Shown: positions 1 to 7,380, numbered from the stretch's first letter. The stretch is DNA of 36,211 nt from an uncultured Eubacteriales bacterium (GCA_902778995.1 CACYZW010000014.1:1-36211); one strand, 5' to 3'. Numbers and translations: made by a program. Notes: generated by a model not told the origin, from the sequence alone.

Positions 1-130
1 CAGGGTCAAGGCAGGTACGCTGTCAGAGGAAGCCTTTACCACATGGAAGGGCATGGCAATCAAGATGAAGGACACCGTGGCTGCGGGAGAAATGACGCTA
101 GAAGCCTATGAAGAATGGTTGAAGAAATAA
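1..130 (+). CDS. 3' end of an unidentified protein (partial)
   Basis: The reading frame is open from the left edge (codons start at position 2) to TAA at 128-130, giving 42 residues rich in Lys, Glu, Thr and Trp and ending in EAYEEWLKK. The pattern of a charged helix with a Trp, a Gly-Glu-Met turn and a terminal Trp-Leu resembles the C-terminus of DUF6076-type accessory proteins of clostridial mobile elements. This resemblance is from memory and weak, and the tail is too short to assign a function. The coding status is supported by the strong terminator that follows within six bases. Confidence 0.6.
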   Translation, partial: RVKAGTLSEEAFTTWKGMAIKMKDTVAAGEMTLEAYEEWLKK

Positions 131-135
131 GAAAA

Positions 136-170
136 GCCGGGAGCATCGCAATTGTGCTCTCGGCCTTTTT
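136..170 (+). terminator. Rho-independent terminator of the first gene
   Basis: A 10-bp stem (GCCGGGAGCA at 136-145 pairing with TGCTCTCGGC at 155-164, one G-U pair) with a 9-nt loop is followed by a T-run at 166-170. It starts six bases after the stop codon at 130, so it ends that transcript. Confidence 0.88.
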
Positions 171-255
171 ACGTTTTATTCACATTACATCAGACGTTGC
201 TGATTTCTGTCCCGCCTGCCCTTGTGTACTATGCCCTGTCTGCCCACAGGATTCT

Positions 256-284
256 TTGTCGGCCACTCCCCGTGCATTTATCCT
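256..284 (+). promoter_or_regulatory. Possible promoter for the virulence-like gene
   Basis: TTGTCG (256-261) and TATCCT (279-284) are separated by 17 bp, with 4/6 matches each to the sigma-A -35 and -10 boxes. It is the best candidate in the 220-bp gap between the terminator at 136-170 and the start at 353. Both boxes are imperfect. Confidence 0.3.
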
Positions 285-352
285 GAAATGTGTTGCTTTC
301 TCCAGCGCTTTGAGCGAATATGTGTGTACCACATTTGAAGGGGGTTAACCTA

Positions 353-1174
353 ATGAGCACCTTTTACCTGGATTACAATGTGACCGGCGACGAGCGTAAG
401 CGCTTAGTCAAAGCCATCGCCGCCTACACCCAGACGGACGCAAAATACCTCGGCGCGCCAACTTTCGCCTATGAAGTGGATTACTTCCACATCGACCGGA
501 AGGGCTGCGTCAGCTTCGATGACCGCGCCGACAGCGAGGAGATTGAAGGGCTGATTGATGTGTTGGTTGGGCAGGGGTTTGTTGCCCAGGTCAGCGACCT
601 TGGCAGGGAGGACGATGAGACAGAGGAGCCCGCACAAGCAATAGAGGAGACCGCCACGGAGCCCGCCGCCGAAGCCCCTGTGGATGCCGAGGGGAACTCC
701 GATACCACCGGCCTGACCATCAGCCTGCCGCTGGACGGCTTCAACCCTGACAGCCTGGATCGGCTGCAAAAGCTGGTGGCCAGCAAGGCCAGTCTGATCA
801 AAAAGGCGCTCGGCGCGGATCGGCTGACGGTGCAGGTGGTGGACGGCACGGTGTGCTTCCCCTGGTGGGATGCCCTTCCGGATGCGGAGGAGGTTGGGGC
901 TTACAGCGCCTTCCTCGCCGCCTTGTGCAAGATGGCGAAGGAGTCCAAGCGCGTCACTGCTACCGAGAAGGATGTGGAGAGCGAGAAATACGCCTTCCGC
1001 GGTTTTCTGCTGAGACTGGGCTTCATCGGCGCGGAGAGCAAGGAACACAGGAAGCTTCTGCTGAAGAACCTCTCAGGCGCGTCAGCCTTCCCCAACAAGG
1101 CCGCCGCCGATGCCTTTGCTGCTATGCAGAAGGCAAAGAGAGGCGCAGCGAAGGCCACTGACGCGATAGGCTGA
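353..1174 (+). CDS. 'Virulence-like' accessory protein of clostridial mobile elements
   Basis: A 273-residue soluble protein. The start at 353 is preferred because AAGGGGG at 338-344 sits eight bases upstream; the in-frame ATG at 320 lacks such a site. The N-terminal ~90 residues (MSTFYLDYNVTGDERKRLVK, then a YLGAPTFAY segment and a VDYFHIDRKG strand) match a family often auto-annotated 'virulence protein' or 'virulence-related protein' in Clostridia, usually on plasmids or integrative elements; its molecular role is unknown. An acidic Glu/Ala-rich linker (about residues 92-125) joins a second domain that starts with a TGLTISLPLDGF strand and ends in basic helices, a layout typical of the family. 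There is no signal peptide or membrane segment, so it should be cytoplasmic. The family name is recalled rather than searched. Confidence 0.8.
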   Translation: MSTFYLDYNVTGDERKRLVKAIAAYTQTDAKYLGAPTFAYEVDYFHIDRKGCVSFDDRADSEEIEGLIDVLVGQGFVAQVSDLGREDDETEEPAQAIEETATEPAAEAPVDAEGNSDTTGLTISLPLDGFNPDSLDRLQKLVASKASLIKKALGADRLTVQVVDGTVCFPWWDALPDAEEVGAYSAFLAALCKMAKESKRVTATEKDVESEKYAFRGFLLRLGFIGAESKEHRKLLLKNLSGASAFPNKAAADAFAAMQKAKRGAAKATDAIG

Positions 1175-1183
1175 AAATGATAC

Positions 1184-1212
1184 TTGCCAAAACCGCCTCC
1201 TTCCCCTATAAT
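1184..1212 (+). promoter_or_regulatory. Strong sigma-A promoter for the superoxide reductase gene
   Basis: TTGCCA (1184-1189) and a perfect TATAAT (1207-1212) are separated by 17 bp. The expected transcription start near 1219 falls at the AAGGAGGTG ribosome site (1219-1227), so the leader would be only about 15 nt. The -35 box begins ten bases after the stop of the preceding gene. Confidence 0.8.
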
Positions 1213-1233
1213 AGGGGCAAGGAGGTGTTCCTC

Positions 1234-1608
1234 ATGACGTTTTACAGATGCGAACATTGCGGCAACATTATCGCTTACATCAATGATTCAGGCGTGCGCG
1301 CTCAATGCTGCGGCGAAGAAATGAAGCCGATCGAACCGAATACGACAGACGCGGCCGGGGAGAAGCATGTGCCCGTGATCGAGCAGAACGGCTCTATGGT
1401 CACGGTCACCGTCGGTTCCGTGGAGCATCCAATGTTGGATGCACACTACATCGAATGGATTCTCCTGGAGACAAAACAGGGCCGCCAGCGCAAGACCCTG
1501 CGGCCGGGGGACAAGCCCGTCGCCACTTTTGCGTTGGTGGAAGGTGACGATGTTGTGGCGGCATACGAATACTCTCCATATCTTTCAGTACGCGCTCTGC
1601 CTGGTTAG
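1234..1608 (+). CDS. Desulfoferrodoxin / superoxide reductase with altered, truncated C-terminus
   Basis: Superoxide reductases reduce superoxide to hydrogen peroxide in anaerobes. ATG at 1234 has AAGGAGGTG seven bases upstream. Residues 1-35 form a desulforedoxin Fe(Cys)4 domain with CEHC and the vicinal CC of QCCGEEMK. The catalytic domain follows: EKHVPVI gives the first His ligand and SVEHPMLDAHYIEWI gives two more. The family normally ends in a YEYCN.HGLW motif that supplies the Cys and last His ligands of the active-site iron. Here the frame reads AYEY and then SPYLSVRALPG before TAG, so both ligands are missing. At 124 residues the length is near normal, but the final residues are unrelated to the family. 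Loss of the axial Cys should abolish normal superoxide reductase activity, so this is probably a degraded gene, or a protein keeping only its rubredoxin-like centre. Confidence 0.85.
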   Translation: MTFYRCEHCGNIIAYINDSGVRAQCCGEEMKPIEPNTTDAAGEKHVPVIEQNGSMVTVTVGSVEHPMLDAHYIEWILLETKQGRQRKTLRPGDKPVATFALVEGDDVVAAYEYSPYLSVRALPG

Positions 1609-1663
1609 ATACATCGACAACTCAGGTGTTCGCCGCCAATACTGCGGTAAGGAGATGAACTAA
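1601..1663 (+). pseudogene. Stray second desulforedoxin-domain fragment
   Basis: In the frame +1 relative to the upstream reductase, the peptide LVRYIDNSGVRRQYCGKEMN runs into TAA at 1661-1663. It aligns with residues 10-29 of the intact domain (NIIAYINDSGVRAQCCGEEMK), sharing the YI..SGVR.Q.CG.EM core, with one of the paired Cys replaced by Tyr and no upstream CxxC. The nucleotide sequence is clearly diverged from the first copy, so this is an old relic or a piece of a paralogue, not a sequencing duplication. It has no start codon or ribosome site of its own. Confidence 0.65.
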
Positions 1664-1691
1664 CAACCCATATGATGGGGCTGACCACTAT

Positions 1692-2234
1692 TTACGACCG
1701 ATATGCCAGTTCGGAAAAGGTATCCCTCAGGCCATCATGGAATCCCCAGCCAATGTCGCTTGTATCTTCAACAATTGCTTTCAGCCGATCATAGAACATC
1801 TGAGTCATGCTATCATCTGATAAAGTGTTGAGCGCATTGATCACATCACGATACATGCGTTCCATGCTGTTATAGAAGGGCTCGTCGATATCACCATATG
1901 TATTTGTGAACTCTACTCCGCACTCGATATAATAGAGTTGCAGATCGATATAATGCATGGGATTCCTACATACTCTCCTGAAATCCCGTATGGCTGCTTT
2001 TGCTGTTGAGAGTGATAGTCTACCTAACCCTCTGTCTGGGAAGAATTCATTTCTAATCTTTTTCCTGGCTTTAGACAGCAATTCAAGCGCGTATTCTTCG
2101 CCACTCAACTCATTGTTAATAAAATCGGAAGCTTCGGGAACGGCGCTGTTGAGCCTCATTATCAGATCGACTAATTCTCCCTGTGAGTGTTTCTGAAGCT
2201 GCTTTTTCAGCGCGGTTTTTGTTATTTTCTTCAT
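1692..2234 (-). CDS. DUF6155 family protein
   Basis: A 180-residue soluble, mostly helical protein. The N-terminus (MKKITKTALKKQLQKHSQGELVDLI) and the later mix of helical segments ending in GWGFHDGLRDTFSEL fit the DUF6155 family, which has no known function and is found across Bacillota and Bacteroidota. The match is from memory. Its ATG overlaps the TGA of the upstream gene in an ATGA arrangement (2231-2234), so translation is probably coupled. It is the last gene of the minus-strand cassette. A small CCCAT/ATGGG hairpin at 1667-1679 lies just beyond the stop but has no T-run, so no clear terminator is seen. Confidence 0.75.
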   Translation of the reverse strand: MKKITKTALKKQLQKHSQGELVDLIMRLNSAVPEASDFINNELSGEEYALELLSKARKKIRNEFFPDRGLGRLSLSTAKAAIRDFRRVCRNPMHYIDLQLYYIECGVEFTNTYGDIDEPFYNSMERMYRDVINALNTLSDDSMTQMFYDRLKAIVEDTSDIGWGFHDGLRDTFSELAYRS

Positions 2235-2674
2235 GTGTACTCCACATCCACAAAGTCTGGAGGCAATGGCTTCTCACCAGGGATGAGCTGCTCAAGAGCC
2301 GCTTTTTCTACTGCAACTAACCTGGTTGGATCAAATGGATTGAATACCAAGCCGCCTATCACTCTCTTGTTGAATATGTTGCTTAATACATCCCGGGCAG
2401 GAACAGTGACGATGTTCGGCGAGTTCTTACCTGATCGTTTGCTTGTAAAGAAAATCATCTGGCGATTTCCGTCCAATAAAGGATGATCCTCATTCAAGTT
2501 AAAATATGCATGGTAAGCCAAACCTGAGTCATCATACTTACACATGATGACAAGGGGAAGGTTTTCCTCATAGGCTTGCATCAGCAGCAAAGCCATGCGT
2601 CGGCATTTTATTGCATCAGAGTTGTGAGAATCAGCGATCTGATCCGCCTTCATCCATAATTGTTTTTCAGTCAT
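2231..2674 (-). CDS. SseB-like N-terminal domain protein
   Basis: A 147-residue protein. The start at 2674 (MTEKQLWMKADQ) is chosen over a TTG at 2689 because it overlaps the upstream stop by eight bases, as expected for coupled genes; GGGG at 2684-2687 may serve as ribosome site. The centre has alternating strands (LPLVIMCKYDDSGLAYHAYF, RQMIFFTSKR), and the VPARDVLSNIFNKRVIGGLVFNP stretch resembles SseB N-terminal-domain proteins, where the 'GL..NP' loop is typical. In Bacillota such proteins occur as stand-alone accessory genes of unknown function. No signal or membrane segment is present. It lies between the DUF4314 and DUF6155 genes and is joined to both by overlaps. Confidence 0.65.
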   Translation of the reverse strand: MTEKQLWMKADQIADSHNSDAIKCRRMALLLMQAYEENLPLVIMCKYDDSGLAYHAYFNLNEDHPLLDGNRQMIFFTSKRSGKNSPNIVTVPARDVLSNIFNKRVIGGLVFNPFDPTRLVAVEKAALEQLIPGEKPLPPDFVDVEYT

Positions 2675-3050
2675 TACAGGTATCCCCAATTCGTTCCAGG
2701 ATGGTTTCGGAGAGGCCTGCCAGCCCCGCCGCGTCCAACGCTTCCCTCACCCCGCAGGCCGGACAAATCTCGCCCAGTCCGACGCGGCTGGTCGCCGGCA
2801 CGGCGCTGTATTCTTCTCCGCAGCGTGGGTAGACACGAACGCGCCTGATCCGATCAACGCCGGGGATGGCCGCCAAGGATGATCCATTCTGCCAATTAAC
2901 ATGGATGTCGCCGGCGTCGTCAATGAGGTCAACAACGCCACGCAGGCCAGCGGGCATCTCCCGATATGGGTCGTTCATTTCCAGAAGTTCAACTGTCGCT
3001 CCGTGTGGATATTCCCTCCGAAGGCGTTCGATGGTTTCTCGATTATTCAT
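2667..3050 (-). CDS. DUF4314 protein with C-terminal zinc-ribbon-like motif
   Basis: A 127-residue protein. ATG at 3050 follows GAGGAGG with a six-base gap. Residues 14-70 (GATVELLEMNDPYREMPAG..GVVDLIDDAGDIHVNW.NGSSLAAIPGVD) match DUF4314, a small barrel-like domain carried by many clostridial and streptococcal integrative elements. The C-terminal half has four cysteines in two sites: a lone Cys in YPRCGEEYS and a CPACG pair in SRVGLGEICPACG. A three-Cys-plus-other-ligand zinc site is possible but not proven. Function is unknown, and the family is commonly near conjugation genes. The stop at 2667 overlaps the next gene by eight bases, so this gene starts a coupled trio. Confidence 0.8.
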   Translation of the reverse strand: MNNRETIERLRREYPHGATVELLEMNDPYREMPAGLRGVVDLIDDAGDIHVNWQNGSSLAAIPGVDRIRRVRVYPRCGEEYSAVPATSRVGLGEICPACGVREALDAAGLAGLSETILERIGDTCND

Positions 3051-3102
3051 GGTTGCCTCCTCATCATTGATTCCGATTGCTGTATATCCGTTTTCGCGAT
3101 GG

Positions 3103-3208
3103 CCCTGGCCGTTCGTTCATGGGGTAGAATGCCACCGCCTATAGTCAGCCTTGCGCGAGATTATCCCTCTTCGCTGATAGCCCCTGGCCATTCATTCATA
3201 GGGTAGAA
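3103..3208 (-). repeat. 27-bp imperfect direct repeat pair
   Basis: Two copies (3103-3129 and 3182-3208) share the plus-strand core CCTGGCC.TTC.TTCAT.GGG and the following TAGAA. They differ at three positions, all G/A, and start 79 bp apart. On the minus strand one frame of each copy reads FYPMNE(R/W)PG. The copies lie entirely in the gap between the genes ending at 3210 and starting at 3050, so they could be a duplicated regulatory site or remnants of a short coding sequence. Apart from these repeats and the ribosome site of the DUF4314 gene, nothing else is recognised in 3051-3209. Confidence 0.75.
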
Positions 3209-3209
3209 G

Positions 3210-3509
3210 CTATTTTGACGCCTGGCTTATCGCCCACGCGATTGCATGCCCGCCGTCGATGAACAGTTCCTCAGGGAAGGTGATCAGGTTCAACCGGCAT
3301 TCACACTCGCCGCCGTCGATCTCGTCCAGGGTTTCGATGAATTCGTAGATGCCTGCGATGAAGCCCTTCCATGCGTGATCGGTGACAAGAACATGATCGT
3401 TGTACTTCAACACCGCACCTTCGCCCGCGCTCACATTCATGGAAAGCTTTTCCATCGTGGTAACGTTCGGCAGGCGGTAGCGAGCTTCGCGGTTTTCGGT
3501 GTAGCGCAT
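3210..3509 (-). CDS. Conserved-looking accessory protein of unknown function
   Basis: A 99-residue protein with no family I can name with confidence. ATG at 3509 has an AGGGG ribosome-site-like run (GAGAGGGG) about nine bases upstream. The sequence is acidic, with YNDHVLVTDHAWKGFIAGIYEF in the middle and a CECRLNLITFPEELFIDGGHAIAWAI C-terminal half; it has no signal peptide or membrane helix. It is the first gene after the promoter at 3542-3570 and leads the minus-strand cassette with DUF4314, SseB-like and DUF6155 genes. Similar small acidic proteins accompany DUF4314 genes on clostridial integrative elements, which is the basis for calling it an accessory gene. Confidence 0.7.
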   Translation of the reverse strand: MRYTENREARYRLPNVTTMEKLSMNVSAGEGAVLKYNDHVLVTDHAWKGFIAGIYEFIETLDEIDGGECECRLNLITFPEELFIDGGHAIAWAISQASK

Positions 3510-3541
3510 GGCGGTAACCCCTCTCGGTCTGGTTTGTACAC

Positions 3542-3570
3542 ATGATACCTCTATCGGGCAGAAATAGCAA
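3542..3570 (-). promoter_or_regulatory. Probable promoter of the minus-strand accessory cassette
   Basis: On the minus strand, TTGCTA (3570-3565) and TATCAT (3547-3542) are separated by 17 bp, giving 4/6 and 5/6 matches to sigma-A boxes. The predicted start near 3535 leaves a leader of about 26 nt before the ATG at 3509, with the ribosome site inside it. An AT-rich palindrome (ATTTATAAAT) lies about 20 bp upstream of the -35 box and might be an operator. Confidence 0.55.
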
Positions 3571-3680
3571 CCGTGGCGACGATAAATTTATAAATCTGAA
3601 ACCCCTCCCCTCATTCCCGTCACTGTGTCGTTTTATCCCTTCTTTACAGGTTAGTCCTTCATAACTTTTCTCCAATTAAG

Positions 3681-3703
3681 AACCCAACTTGTGTAGTTGG
3701 GTT
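3681..3703 (-). terminator. Possible terminator of the giant-adhesin/pilin operon
   Basis: An 8-bp perfect stem (AACCCAAC at 3681-3688 and GTTGGGTT at 3696-3703) with a 7-nt loop lies about 100 bp past the stop at 3801. On the minus strand it is followed only by TTCTTAATT, a weak T-run, so termination strength is doubtful. The rest of the 3571-3800 gap holds a longer-range inverted repeat (CCCGGCA at 3714-3720, TGCCGGG at 3763-3769) and no gene that I can see. Confidence 0.35.
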
Positions 3704-3800
3704 ACGCACACCCCCCGGCATTCCTCATCCCCAAAGCAACTATGATGCCAGGGTGATGAAATTGCCGGGAAGTAGCAGCAAAGCCACAGGGCATGGAGCA

Positions 3801-6161
3801 TCAGCTCGCTGTATTGATCACGAAGATCTCCGGCGCGGGCCAGTCGCCGTAGTGGGTGGCGACGAAGTAATCTGTAGTATCACTTTCGTCTGTTTTTAGA
3901 GTGCCCGCGAGCTGCTCAACCGTTTGCAAATTGAATCTCGCAGTTCGCTTGCTGTCTACCGTCTGTCCGTAGTATGTAATCAAAGTCTTATCATAGACTG
4001 TAGCGTTCTTCCACGGGCAATCAGCGCCTTCGCCCGGCCAAGAGAAGCTGTCATAGGTTGTGGCATCGGCATCCAAAGGAGTGATCTCTTCGTCCGATAC
4101 ATCCCCGCCTATAGCTGTCAGGTACCTGAAACCGCCATTAGTCGTGTCTTCGATCTCGTTAATGATTTCGTAGTATAGGCAATCAGAAGCCGTTCCTGAA
4201 AAAGATCCAGCAAATGCACCCTGAACAGGCGTCGTCGCAATGCTCTTAACCAGTCCCGTACAATAAGATTTGCTGATCGCTCCGCTTGCTTTGCCCACAA
4301 GACCGCCGACATTAGCACCTGTGACCGAACATGTCGAATAGCAATTCTCTATAGCTGTTGCTGTATTATTATCCGTACCAGCACTTCCAATCAGTCCGCC
4401 AGCATACGCACTCTTCGCACTGCTCGTCACATTAAAGGAACTCTTAGAATACGCAGCATTCGTTGTATGCCCACCAGAATAGCAGGTTTTTACGCTTCCC
4501 TTACTGCTTGTACCGATCAAACCACCAGCATTGCCTCCGCTGCTTTCTACCACCAGTGCTGCGGCAGACTTGCTTACTGTGCATTCTGTAGCTGAACCGA
4601 TCAAACCACCAACACTACCCGACCCTTTTATCGTCGCTGCGGGCCCAGGAGTGGTGTTATATGCAACAACGTTAGTTACAAACATGTTGGTCATCGAGCC
4701 TGCGAGCGCCCCCCCATTGCCGTCTGTAGACTCAATACTAAAGTCAACTAATGCGAGATTGGAGACTTCTGTACCAGTATCACCGGTCAATGCCCCGAAC
4801 ATACCACTGTCACCCGCATTTGACACTTTTATATCGAACACGTTGTAATGTTGGCCGTCATACGAAAGAGTATACCCAGGGCTTACCGGCATATAGCAAT
4901 CTGCACCAGTTGCCGCCATTCCATTGGTTGTTGGATAAATAACCGTACTCGTTCCGTTAGTTTTCCCTTTGAACAGCGTCCAACTTATATCACTGGTTTG
5001 AGTTGATTTCAGCAAATTGAGTTTTGCTGTGCCATTTCCAATAGTCGAATCTCGATCCAACCCAGAAATATCTTCATCCAGGTTTTCCAAGTGTCGTATA
5101 TTGTTAATTGAAGCAGTTACTACCCCATCCTCAACACTTATATTCTCAAACAGACTGTTCGTAGTTTCCACATCACTGCTTGCGATATTTGTCCGCAAAA
5201 CAGTGTTGTATGCTACAGCTTGTATTGAGATATCCTGACCTGGGACAAAAGGCAGAGTTATCGTGTCAGCGTCTATGTCTGCAAAGTGTTTCTCATCAGT
5301 CGTGATATCGTCAAGAACGATCTTGTATACCCCGTCGTTCGCATAAGGGGTTTCTAACAATTCGGAATCAGGGTAACCAGACGAATCGCGCAGTTTGATT
5401 GCCTTCTTCGCCCCCGTTTCATTCCCACTGAAATCTAGGCCACTGACGATAAGTATAAGATTATACCCTTCATCCGTTACATCATAATTCGGATCTGTTA
5501 CAGTTACCCTTAATTTTTCAGCATTTTCTACCAGTAATGCAGGTTGTTCGAGCCACGACCCGTTCGCTATTTCTGCTATACCTGTATCGCCTTCATTGCC
5601 ATATCCGCCATACCACCCCAACATCTGAGAGTTATTTTTGCGACTGCTTTTTTTATCCTCGCCTCCAAAATCTGCTCGAGTATTTGCGCCAAATGTATAC
5701 TCTTCATCTGTATAAAAAACATCCAATACAGACGCAGACCCGGGTTGATAATATATAATATATGATCCACCCGCACGAACGGTCTCATCTATTGAGCCGA
5801 AGGGCAACATCTGATCAAGCAGGTTATGGTTCGAAGAAAAACCTTCACCTTTCTTCACAGCAAAATAGTATATGCCATCAACATTACCGGAAGGGTCCAA
5901 AGGTTGCCCATATTCTGTGCTACCAAGGTAGTTCTCAGTCTCCGCCATGAATAAATGATTCTGTGCCGCAACATAAATCTCTTTCGCAACAGCATCCAAT
6001 TCCATTAGATTCAAGTTCTTTTGATGAGATTGAACAGCAATAAAAGAAACCGAAGCGAGAACACCTATTATGGCAACCACTATAAGCATCTCTGCCATGG
6101 TAAAGCCAGCCTTTCTACGGGTCTGTCGCTTTTCACTTTGTCTGTTTTCCTTTATACTCAT
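3801..6161 (-). CDS. Very large prepilin-like protein with GLUG repeats
   Basis: A 786-residue protein with a class III (type IV pilin) signal. The start at 6161 is favoured because AGGCGGTG lies eight bases upstream; in-frame ATGs at 6200 and 6194 have poorer sites. A basic leader of 19 residues ends in KAG, cleavage would leave FTMAE at the mature N-terminus with the conserved Glu at +5, and a hydrophobic helix (LIVVAIIGVLASVSF) follows. The middle is beta-rich. About residues 450-640 hold four to five GLUG-type repeats (VGGLIGSA, AGGLIGTS, AGGLIGSA, VGGLVGKA, each followed by a C-Y-S/T strand), a motif of surface adhesins. Ordinary pilins are 130-250 residues, so this is a pilin with an adhesin body attached, or a large pseudopilin. 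It is the last gene of the operon. Its likely role is as a membrane-inserted or pilus-incorporated surface protein that needs a prepilin peptidase encoded elsewhere. Confidence 0.82.
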   Translation of the reverse strand: MSIKENRQSEKRQTRRKAGFTMAEMLIVVAIIGVLASVSFIAVQSHQKNLNLMELDAVAKEIYVAAQNHLFMAETENYLGSTEYGQPLDPSGNVDGIYYFAVKKGEGFSSNHNLLDQMLPFGSIDETVRAGGSYIIYYQPGSASVLDVFYTDEEYTFGANTRADFGGEDKKSSRKNNSQMLGWYGGYGNEGDTGIAEIANGSWLEQPALLVENAEKLRVTVTDPNYDVTDEGYNLILIVSGLDFSGNETGAKKAIKLRDSSGYPDSELLETPYANDGVYKIVLDDITTDEKHFADIDADTITLPFVPGQDISIQAVAYNTVLRTNIASSDVETTNSLFENISVEDGVVTASINNIRHLENLDEDISGLDRDSTIGNGTAKLNLLKSTQTSDISWTLFKGKTNGTSTVIYPTTNGMAATGADCYMPVSPGYTLSYDGQHYNVFDIKVSNAGDSGMFGALTGDTGTEVSNLALVDFSIESTDGNGGALAGSMTNMFVTNVVAYNTTPGPAATIKGSGSVGGLIGSATECTVSKSAAALVVESSGGNAGGLIGTSSKGSVKTCYSGGHTTNAAYSKSSFNVTSSAKSAYAGGLIGSAGTDNNTATAIENCYSTCSVTGANVGGLVGKASGAISKSYCTGLVKSIATTPVQGAFAGSFSGTASDCLYYEIINEIEDTTNGGFRYLTAIGGDVSDEEITPLDADATTYDSFSWPGEGADCPWKNATVYDKTLITYYGQTVDSKRTARFNLQTVEQLAGTLKTDESDTTDYFVATHYGDWPAPEIFVINTAS

Positions 6162-6210
6162 ATCTTTCACCGCCTCTTTTTTTATGGGGGTCATTTTCAT
6201 CTTTCAATAA

Positions 6211-6819
6211 CTATTCTTCTGTAGCTGTTGGTAAAAGCAATCTTATCGTCAAGTCTGCTTCCGCAAAAACAGTATCTGAAGACTCACGCATTACTTTTAA
6301 GTCTTTAATTGTTATTGTCTCATCGCCTGGCTTAAACGGGGGGTCCACTTTTTCATAAGTCACATACAAATCGCCTGTCGCTGCTTTGCTGGGCACCAAC
6401 GGTCGCGCCGCTACCGTAAGCATTGCCGAAGGAGTCATGGAAAAAATTGAAGGATTAGCATCAATATATTCCTGTATCATAATCCTTGGTACTACCGCTT
6501 CTCCTGGCTCTCCATATTCATTCACAGTCGCCGCATCCAAGAATATTCTTGATGTGGCCCCACTATCAGCGCTATAATATGTGATGATATTATCGGTTAC
6601 CGTAAGATCCTTCGCCGTTGCCAGCTCATCGCGCAGCGCCGATATTGTCGTTGAAAGCAGAACTTTAGCATTTGCTCCGAGTACAACCTTCTCATACGCC
6701 TTTGTCGCAGCGGGTACACCGTTTGCCACTATAACAGATACCAAAAGCAATATCAGAACAGCTAGCAGAGTTTCAGCCAACGAAAAACCAGACTTATTGG
6801 CTATCTTTCGATTTATCAT
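6211..6819 (-). CDS. Minor pilin / pseudopilin-like protein
   Basis: A 202-residue protein with a canonical prepilin N-terminus: a short basic leader MINRKIANKSG, the predicted cleavage G11/F12, Glu16 at mature position +5, and a hydrophobic helix (LLAVLILLLVSVIVANGV). The globular part is mixed alpha/beta with no cysteines and no recognised adhesion domain. ATG at 6819 has GAGGG about seven bases upstream. Length and position in a run of four pilin-like genes are what is expected of a minor pilin of the GspI/J or PilV/W type, which assemble into the priming tip complex in type II secretion and type IV pili. The exact class cannot be assigned from sequence alone. Confidence 0.82.
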   Translation of the reverse strand: MINRKIANKSGFSLAETLLAVLILLLVSVIVANGVPAATKAYEKVVLGANAKVLLSTTISALRDELATAKDLTVTDNIITYYSADSGATSRIFLDAATVNEYGEPGEAVVPRIMIQEYIDANPSIFSMTPSAMLTVAARPLVPSKAATGDLYVTYEKVDPPFKPGDETITIKDLKVMRESSDTVFAEADLTIRLLLPTATEE

Positions 6820-6939
6820 GTGCTTACCCTCGCTTTCAGTTCCAGTAATTATCTATGGTTTTTCACGCGCCATGTATAACAAGGATGTTTCCTTCTCTCT
6901 GAGCTACACTATTTCATCCTGGTCGGGCAGTGTTTTCTG

Positions 6940-7290
6940 TCAAGTACCTGTTTCCTCATCATATTTATACGTTATGACAGGCTTACTGCTGAAGGCTTTA
7001 TTCAGTGCGTAGCTGGCATTTAACGCTGATGTAGTACCTCCAACCAGTTTAGTGTCTTCTAATGAAATGCTCAATCCCGAAGTAATTGGGTTCCCAAGTA
7101 AATTTATTCCGGCATAATAATCATTCATCATTGTTTCACTTTTAGTGATTAAATTCGCTGCCGTAGCAATTGCCCCAGCCAGCATTGTCAATGCCAAAGC
7201 AGAAATCAGCAACGCAACCAAAGTTTCTCCTATGGTTTCGCCAGCATTGCTCTTAATCTTTGCTTGTAATCTCCTTATTCTTCTTCTCAT
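6940..7290 (-). CDS. Short prepilin-like protein with atypical cleavage motif
   Basis: A 116-residue protein. ATG at 7290 has GAGG eight bases upstream. A very basic leader (MRRRIRRLQAKIKSNAG) is followed by ETIGE, where Gly17 would be -1 and Glu22 the +5 glutamate, and then by a hydrophobic helix (TLVALLISALALTMLAGAI). The usual Phe/Met at +1 is replaced by Glu. Only about 75 residues follow the helix, so it is small for a pilin. It lies in the same direction as its neighbours, with gaps of 90 and 120 bp in which I see no convincing promoter. It is probably a minor pilin of the GspI/PilV class. Confidence 0.75.
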   Translation of the reverse strand: MRRRIRRLQAKIKSNAGETIGETLVALLISALALTMLAGAIATAANLITKSETMMNDYYAGINLLGNPITSGLSISLEDTKLVGGTTSALNASYALNKAFSSKPVITYKYDEETGT

Positions 7291-7380
7291 TTTATATACC
7301 TCATATCAAGCCAATGGCGAGTCTCAGTTTTCCTTCTTTTTTCAAAAGAATTATCTTGTTAACCCCGAACAGTATTTCAA

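Noticed and set aside
404..1048. Minus-strand open frame opposite the virulence-like gene
   Set aside because: No ribosome site and no family similarity, whereas the plus-strand frame has both.
1667..1679. Small CCCAT/ATGGG hairpin between convergent genes as a bidirectional terminator
   Set aside because: The stem is only five base pairs and lacks a T-run on either side.
6910..6945. Perfect minus-strand TTGACA near the stop of the gene ending at 6940, as an internal promoter
   Set aside because: No acceptable -10 box lies 16-18 bp downstream, so it is probably chance.
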